The translations under genes were made by a program, and so were the position numbers. Positions 58,690-64,000 of a stretch of DNA of 64,000 nucleotides are shown one piece after another. The notes under the pieces were generated by a model. The model was not told the DNA's origin. It made no database searches and was given only the letters and a program-made list of their open reading frames with translations. This stretch comes from Azorinus chamasolen (taxonomy: Eukaryota > Mollusca > Bivalvia > Cardiida > Solecurtidae): contig OY755243.1 in the NCBI GenBank assembly GCA_963576725.1, forward strand, positions 43,199,243 to 43,263,242, written 5' to 3'. Positions within the stretch are counted from its first letter, which is position 1. Every line of letters starts with the position of its first letter.

Positions 58690-59100
58690 TCAATTTGTTG
58701 GATCTTGTTATCCCCTGCCAGTTGTGGGTATGTCTGTCCTTACGTCCGTCTTTCATTCTGTCCTTCCGTCCGATGCCATATCTCTGTAAAGGTTTTGACA
58801 GAATTCAGTGAAACTCGACATGAATATTTGTTATCACTTGGGCATCGTTCCTATGTATTACTTTTTCAGATCGATTGCAGCATTTAGGAGTTGTTGCCCT
58901 TTTATATGCAAAAATCACATTTTTTCCCCCGTCCAATGCCATATCTCTGTAACGGATTGACAAAATTCATTTAAACTCGACATGGATATTTGTTATCTTT
59001 GGGGCATTGTTCCCATGTATTACTTATTGCATTTAGGAGTTATTGTCCTTTTATATATCAATAATCAAATATATATTGTATTCAATACTGTTTTGCATTA
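58690..59100 (+). repeat. Tandem repeat island, about 163-bp period, two copies
   Basis: ATGCCATATCTCTGTAA occurs at about 58773 and 58936, with AAACTCGACATG and TTTAGGAGTT...CCTTTTATAT following in each copy. It is preceded by a GTCCGTC-rich leader and lies in the intron of the RWDD3-like gene. Confidence 0.65.
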
Positions 59101-59361
59101 AGTACTTGAATTATGCTTTATACAGCTTTCATATTCAAGCAGTACATGTCAGGTAAAACGGGCCTTATCATGATTCAAACAGTTCAGAAACAGATCAGCA
59201 ACCGCATCACCAATGCAACACCCAATCCAGATATGTAATGACTCACTATATCAGAATTAACTGTATACAAAGTACAACTATTGCAAAAAGTAGTAGATTG
59301 GATCAGATGCTGCTGAGACAAGGCAGCTGGTCTAGGTCTATACTTTTTGTACTACAATAAG

Positions 59362-59815
59362 TAGGGCTGACTATTGGGGCCAGTTTTGACTATTGCAATA
59401 CTATTGCTATTGCTGAAAGTACTATTGCAATACTATTGCTATTGCAGGAAACTATTGCAATACTATTGCAATAGTTATTGCCAAGATTTGAAAACTTGTA
59501 AATGCAAATTTGCACAGTGTAAGATATAACTTTGCTGTAAATACTTATTAAAAAATGTTTGTGGAAATGATTCAAAATGAATTGGGCTTTGCCACTTGTG
59601 TTTTACCGCTTTTTTTTTAACAAACTCGTTCTTTGCGATGGTCGACGCCATCTTGAAAACACAATGCCAATTATATGAAAGAACTATCGAAACTATCGAT
59701 AGTCAGAGCAACTATCGCAATAGTCTATCGCCAATTGGAAATAACTATCGATAGTGTAACTGGGATAGAGAACTATCACGATAGTTCGATAGTTTGATGT
59801 ATTGTTACACCACTA
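59362..59815. mobile_element. 454-bp non-autonomous hAT-like transposon
   Basis: Flanked by the perfect 8-bp direct repeat ACAATAAG (59354-59361 and 59816-59823), the target-duplication length of hAT elements. The ends are TAGGGCTG and, inverted, TAGTGGTG (6 of 8 identical), close to the usual hAT terminal pattern. The interior is rich in short palindromes such as TATTGCAATA and CTATCGATAG and encodes nothing. Confidence 0.7.
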
Positions 59816-60026
59816 ACAATAAGGCACATTTCTCCTTGCTGTGGCTAATTCAGTATCAAAACATGTACTACACTATTATTAAAGATTGCCATAGAAAGCA
59901 ATTATTTGGCTCAATATTCATAAAGTTGGTCAAAATATCTATATAAGGTTTTGGCATGCACATCAACGGTAAGTTAAAGTTGGCTGAAGAATCTAGGCAG
60001 AAACTGTAGTCATATCTAAATTAAAT

Positions 60027-60103
60027 CCTATAAGAGCTGTCTGATCTGGGTCTGCTCTGCTCTGTAAAAAGGCATATTCATGGAGACTAGAGTAAAGGGT
60101 TAA
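60027..60103 (+). repeat. Dispersed hairpin repeat, right half
   Basis: CTGTCTGATCTGGGTCTGCT followed by AAAAAGGCATATTCATGGAG and AGTAAAGGGTTAA, i.e. the right arm and tail of the family. Confidence 0.5.
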
Positions 60104-60105
60104 TT

Positions 60106-60686
60106 ATGTCTCCCCCCACCCCTCCCCCACCCTATATTTTTATGGGGGAGACATATTGTTTTCGTGACAGTTGTCTGTGTCTGTCTGTCTGTCTGTCTGT
60201 CTGTCCTTCCTTCTGTCCGTCCGCCAGTCTGTCCGTGACACTTTCTTGTCCGGACGATAACTTCAATATGCCTCATGCCATTGGATTGAAACTTCATACA
60301 TAGAAAGATCATGATGAGAGGAAGTGCCATGTCCAAAGTCCATAACTCTGGCCAAACTAATATTGGAGTTATTGCCCCTTGTAAAAAAAAAACAAAAAAA
60401 CTTTTTTGTCTGGACGATAACTCCTACATGGCTAATGCCATTGTACTGAAACTTCATACATGGAAAGAGCATGGTGAGAGGAAGTGTTATGAACAAGGGC
60501 CATAACTCTGGCTTCAATACTTTTGGAGTTATTGCCTTTTGTTATAATTTTTGTCCGATCAATAACTCCTGTTATACTGATGCTATTGGAATGACATTAC
60601 ATTTATTGAAAGAGCATGATGAAAGGAAGTATCATTCATCAAGTCGATAACATTTTTAGTTATTTTCCTTTACATATTGTTTGAGT

Positions 60687-60731
<45 letters not shown>

Positions 60732-60870
60732 GCCTGTCTGTCTGTCTGTCTGTCACACATCTTGCCCGGTCGAGTTCTCATTTACAGAAATGTGACAATA
60801 TGTAGCTGTGTGTATGTGTGGGTGCGAGGGATAGGGGGGAGACATTCGTTTTTGTGACAAAAACCTCTAG
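60106..60870 (+). repeat. Tandem repeat island with (CTGT)n tracts
   Basis: A leader with an inverted TATGTCTCCCCC/GGGGGAGACATA pair is followed by a (CTGT)n tract (60173-60203). About three copies of a 143-160 bp repeat come next (GGACGATAACT...CATAACTCTGG...TTATTGCC), then a second (TGTC)n tract (about 60687-60752) and a closing GGGGGGAGACATTCG. The terminal GGGGGAGACAT block is repeated at both ends, so the whole may be one mobile unit. Confidence 0.65.
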
Positions 60871-61255
60871 TTAATTAATTGCTTAAAGTGTAGTTTGGTA
60901 AAAGTCAACTTAATTGTGATTAGTGGATACATAGACCGTAAATGTCGGATCTTAAAAAAACACATACATTGTGGTATCAGAACTACAGATAGCAGCTAGT
61001 GCATACTCAAATACTAAAATCGTCCACCAAACCATACCCTTTGACTACTCTTTAGAATTGTCTCTTCCAGACAGACAATTAAAAACAAATTGGTCACAAC
61101 ATAGGGTTTGGTGGAGAAATAAAGAAGTTTTCTTAAAAATGTTTTACTAAATATGTATCTTATCTGGACCTGTGGTATGACTTCTAACCATTTATAAAGA
61201 TGTATGAACGCTGTTGCAATGGTTTTTATTTTGTTCTTGTAATTTTTCTCTGCAG
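60871..61255 (+). other. Intron sequence before exon 2 of the RWDD3-like gene
   Basis: Non-repetitive AT-rich DNA ending in the acceptor tract TTTTTCTCTGCAG (61243-61255). Confidence 0.6.
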
Positions 61256-61755
61256 GTGACAAAGTGACAATCAACCTTCTTGTAGGTTTTACAAGAGAAG
61301 GTAACGTCTCGAATGAAACAAAATTTCCAGTGAAAATTGTTCTGACTGTTGGAAGTGATTACCCCCAAACAATCCCTGATATTTCAATTCTGTCTGGACA
61401 CCTTCACAGAAATCACATCTCTAGGATAAAGTCAGCAGTGACAGAAACATTTGCAGACTATACTGGAGAGCCTATGCTTACTGCTATCTGTTCATTCCTA
61501 CAAGACGAAATAAAGTCAGAGCTTGAACAGTTAGTAGAACAAGACTCTGTAAAAACTGTGCCAAACTCGCAGAGTGTCATGAAAAGTAGTGACAGTGTTT
61601 GGACATCAGTTCTTCATATAGATCATATGAGGAGTGAAAAAAGATATTGTAAAACACTAGAGAAATGGGCAGAGGAGTTACAATTAAATGGCAGGATTCT
61701 ATTTTTCAGAAGACTTATACTGGTTGTACTTCAGGGAAACCATGGTAGCATCAAG
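61256..61755 (+). CDS. RWDD3: RWDD3-like gene, second coding exon (gene continues beyond window)
   Basis: RWD domain-containing protein 3 (RSUME), a small protein known in vertebrates to bind UBC9 and promote sumoylation. The exon encodes the rest of the RWD domain, including the signature-like SDYPQTIPDISI, and then a segment VWTSVLHIDHMRSEKRYCKT, EKWAEELQLNGR and LILVVLQGN. These agree well with my memory of the conserved LHLDHMR...VEKWA..L.L.GR...ILLQG region of RWDD3. The acceptor is TGCAG before 61256 and a plausible donor AAG/GTTTGG lies at 61755-61756 in phase 0; read on, the frame stops two codons later. The C-terminal part must lie beyond 64000. No database check was possible. Confidence 0.75.
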
Positions 61756-61784
61756 GTTTGGTAACATGCTTAATTTTGGTACAG

Positions 61785-62760
61785 TAAGACTTCTTTTGAG
61801 TGCTCACCAGAGCACAAAGTGCTCAGGGTGAGCTTTTGTGATCACCTGATGTCCTTCGTCGTGCGTCCCTCGTTGTTTGTTGTTCGTCGCCCGTGGTCAA
61901 CAATTTGAACCTTTAAAAATCTTCTCCTCTGAATCTACAGGGTTCTCAGCTTTCATCTTTGGCACATAGCATCACCTATAGGTCCTCTACAAAAGTTATA
62001 TAAATTATGCCCCTTGGGCCAATATTGGCCACGCCCCAGAGGTGGCCAGTTTTCAATAGAAACATATAGTGAACATTTGAAAATCTTCTCCTCTGAGACT
62101 GGAAGGTTCTCAGCTTTCATATTTGGCACATAGCATCATGTTCAGGTCCTCTACAAAAATTATATAAGTTGTGTCCCTGGGGTTAAAATTGGCCCCGCCC
62201 TGGGGTGGCCAGTTTGCAATAGAAACATATATTGAAAACTTTGAAAATCTTCTTCTCTGAAACTGGAAGGTTCTCAGCTTTCATATTTGGCACATAACAG
62301 CATGTTCAGGTCTCTACAAAGTTATATAAATGATGTCCCTGGGGTGGTCAAAATTGGCCCGCCCCAGGGATGGCCAGTTTGCAATAGAAACATATAATGA
62401 AAACTTTGAAAATCTTCTTTGAAACTGGAAGGTTCTTATCTTTCATATTTGGCACACAGCATCATGTCCAGGTCCTCTACAAAAGTTATATAAATTATGC
62501 CCCTGTGGTCAAAATTGGCCCCACCCCAGGGGTGGCAAGTTTTGTATAGAAACATATTATGAAAACTTTTAAAATATTCTCCTCTGAAACTGGAAGGTTC
62601 TCAGCCTTTATATTTGGCACATAGCATCATGTTCAGATCCTCTACAAAAGTTATATAAATTATGCCCCTTGGATCAAAATTGGCCCCACCCCAGGGTGGC
62701 TAGTTTTCTATAGAAACATATAGTGAAAACTTTGAAAATCTTCTCTTCTGATTGTCTGGT
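61785..62760 (+). repeat. Tandem repeat island, about 164-bp period, five copies
   Basis: A palindromic leader (GTGCTCACCAGAGCAC...GTGCTCAGGGTGAGC) is followed by five diverged copies beginning near 61921, 62087, 62249, 62412 and 62575, with a partial sixth. Each carries GAAACTGGAAGGTTCTCAGC, ATATTTGGCACATAGCATCA and AGTTATATAAATTATGCCCC. Confidence 0.75.
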
Positions 62761-62904
62761 GAGCGATATCAGGGCCGTCATGGCCTTCTTGTTTTTCTTG
62801 TTTCATTGGACATTTTTATCTCTCACTTTTGGCACCTCTGCAAACAGCATAGACATATCAGAAAGCACTTATAGGTGGTCCGATCAAGTTCTGCTCTTTT
62901 TATG

Positions 62905-64000
62905 CTCCCAAAGCTAGGCTTTGGCGGCATATAGTGATCGCACCGTGCATGGGTGTGGGGGTGTGTGTGTGTGGGTGTGTGTACCTTTTGTCCGGAGTAT
63001 ATTTCCTTTGTCACATCAGCTACGGATACCAAATTTGGTGTGTGAGTTCATCTTGGGATGGCGGAGTGTCGCGTACCATTTTCATGTCACGGTGACCTTG
63101 ACCTTGACCTTTGACCTTGATTTTACAAAAAGCTTGTCAGGAGCATATCTCCTATACCTTACCAGCTACGGATTCCAAATGTGGTGTACGAGTTTATCTT
63201 GGAATGGCGGAGTGTCACGTACCATTTCCAGGTTACTGTGACCTTGACCTTTGACCTCGATTTTAAAAAAAGCTTATACCTTACTAGCCACAAAAAGCTT
63301 GTCCGGAGTATATCTCCTATACCTTACCAGCTAAGGATTCCAAATTTGGTGTGTGAGTTCATCTTGGGATGGCGGAGTGTCGCGTACCATTTTCAGTTCA
63401 CTGTGACCTTGACCTTTGACCTAATTTACAAAAAGCTTGTCCAGAGCATATCTCCTATACCTTACCGGATACGGATTCCAAATTTTGTGTGTGAGATCAC
63501 CTTGAGATGGCGGACTGTCACGTACCTTTTTCAGGTCACTGTGACCTTGACCTATGACCTCGATTTTACAAAAAGCTTGTCTGGAGCATATCTCCTATAC
63601 CTTGCCAGCTACGGATTCAAAATTTGGTGTGCGAGTTCTTCTTGGGATTGCGGAGTGTAGCGTACCATTTTCAGTTCACTGTGACCTTGACCTTTGACCG
63701 GTTTAACAAAAGGGTTGGCCGGAGCATATCTCCTATACCTTACCAGCTACGGATTCCAAATTTGGTGTGTGAGATCATCTTGAGATGGCGGAGTGTCGGG
63801 TACCATTTTCAGGTCACCTTGACCTTTGACCTCGATTTTACAAAGAGTTTGTCCGGAGCATATCTCCTTACCAGCTACGGATTCCAAATTTGGTGTGTGA
63901 GTTCATCTTGGGATGGAGGAGTGTCGCGTACCATTTTCAGTTCACTGTGACCTTGACCTTGACCTTTGACCTCGATTTTACAAAAAGGTTGTCCAGAGAA
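62905..64000 (+). repeat. Tandem repeat island, about 127-166 bp period, seven copies, DR1-like motif in each
   Basis: The leader TATGCTCCCAAAGC/GGCTTTGGCGGCATA is palindromic and followed by a GTGTGTGGG-type tract. Repeats contain CGGATTCCAAATTTGGTGTG (at about 63037, 63183, 63348, 63486, 63626, 63763, 63891). TGACCTTTGACCT or a one-base variant is at 63105, 63245, 63410, 63548, 63688, 63820 and 63960. The array runs off the window. Long open frames here (62921-63950) are by-products of the repetition. Confidence 0.8.

Noticed and set aside
62921..63950. Three overlapping frames of 106-159 codons with internally repeated peptides
   Set aside because: They are translations of the 127-166 bp satellite repeats; peptide periodicity follows the DNA repeat.

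Overview
The window is eukaryotic nuclear DNA and consists mostly of a tandem array of replication-dependent histone genes. It almost certainly comes from a lophotrochozoan and most likely a bivalve mollusc. The clade is an inference from the H1 type, the DNA style of the flanks (several kinds of 135-165 bp tandem repeats with tetranucleotide tracts, hairpin-forming dispersed repeats, a tRNA-derived SINE) and a RWDD3-like gene. I could not search a database, so no species is named.

Layout. 1-1329 is a repeat-rich left flank with no gene I can support. 1330-53585 is the histone array: a unit of about 6.73-6.77 kb repeated nine times (two copies incomplete), all genes on the + strand in the order H1 - H3 - H4 - H2B - H2A. 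There are 8 H1, 7 H3, 7 H4, 8 H2B and 8 H2A intact intronless genes. H3 (H3.2 type), H4, H2A and H2B proteins are the same in every copy. Only the H1 of the first unit differs, at four residues. Each gene has its own promoter (TATA-like element, CCAAT boxes, an octamer in H2B, an AAACACA box in H1). Each gene ends in the 16-nt histone mRNA stem-loop followed by a purine-rich downstream element, so these mRNAs are expected to be non-polyadenylated and S-phase coupled. Spacers carry passengers copied in every complete unit: a 152-154 bp TA-flanked MITE and a hairpin repeat between H3 and H4, a tRNA-derived SINE between H2B and H2A, and poly(C)/(AC) tracts between H2A and H1.

A 200-N assembly gap (41880-42079) removes H1, H3 and H4 of the seventh unit, and possibly further units. 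Units before the gap (period 6742-6745 bp) and after it (6766 bp) are two sequence subfamilies. The array stops at 53585, just after a ninth H1.

53586-64000 is the right flank. It holds two exons of a RWDD3-like gene (58597-58666 and 61256-61755, + strand, continuing beyond the window), a 454-bp hAT-like non-autonomous element with a perfect 8-bp target duplication, a 586-bp inverted-repeat element, a 129-bp hairpin, more copies of the dispersed hairpin repeat, and four islands of tandem repeats. The last island carries a DR1-like TGACCTTTGACCT motif in each repeat.

I saw no CRISPR array, prokaryotic operon, rRNA gene or virus. The least expected observations are promoter motifs shared by H2A/H2B/H3 versus H1/H4, the two array ends lying within about 75 bp of each other in unit coordinates, and the edge-versus-core pattern of sequence homogenisation.
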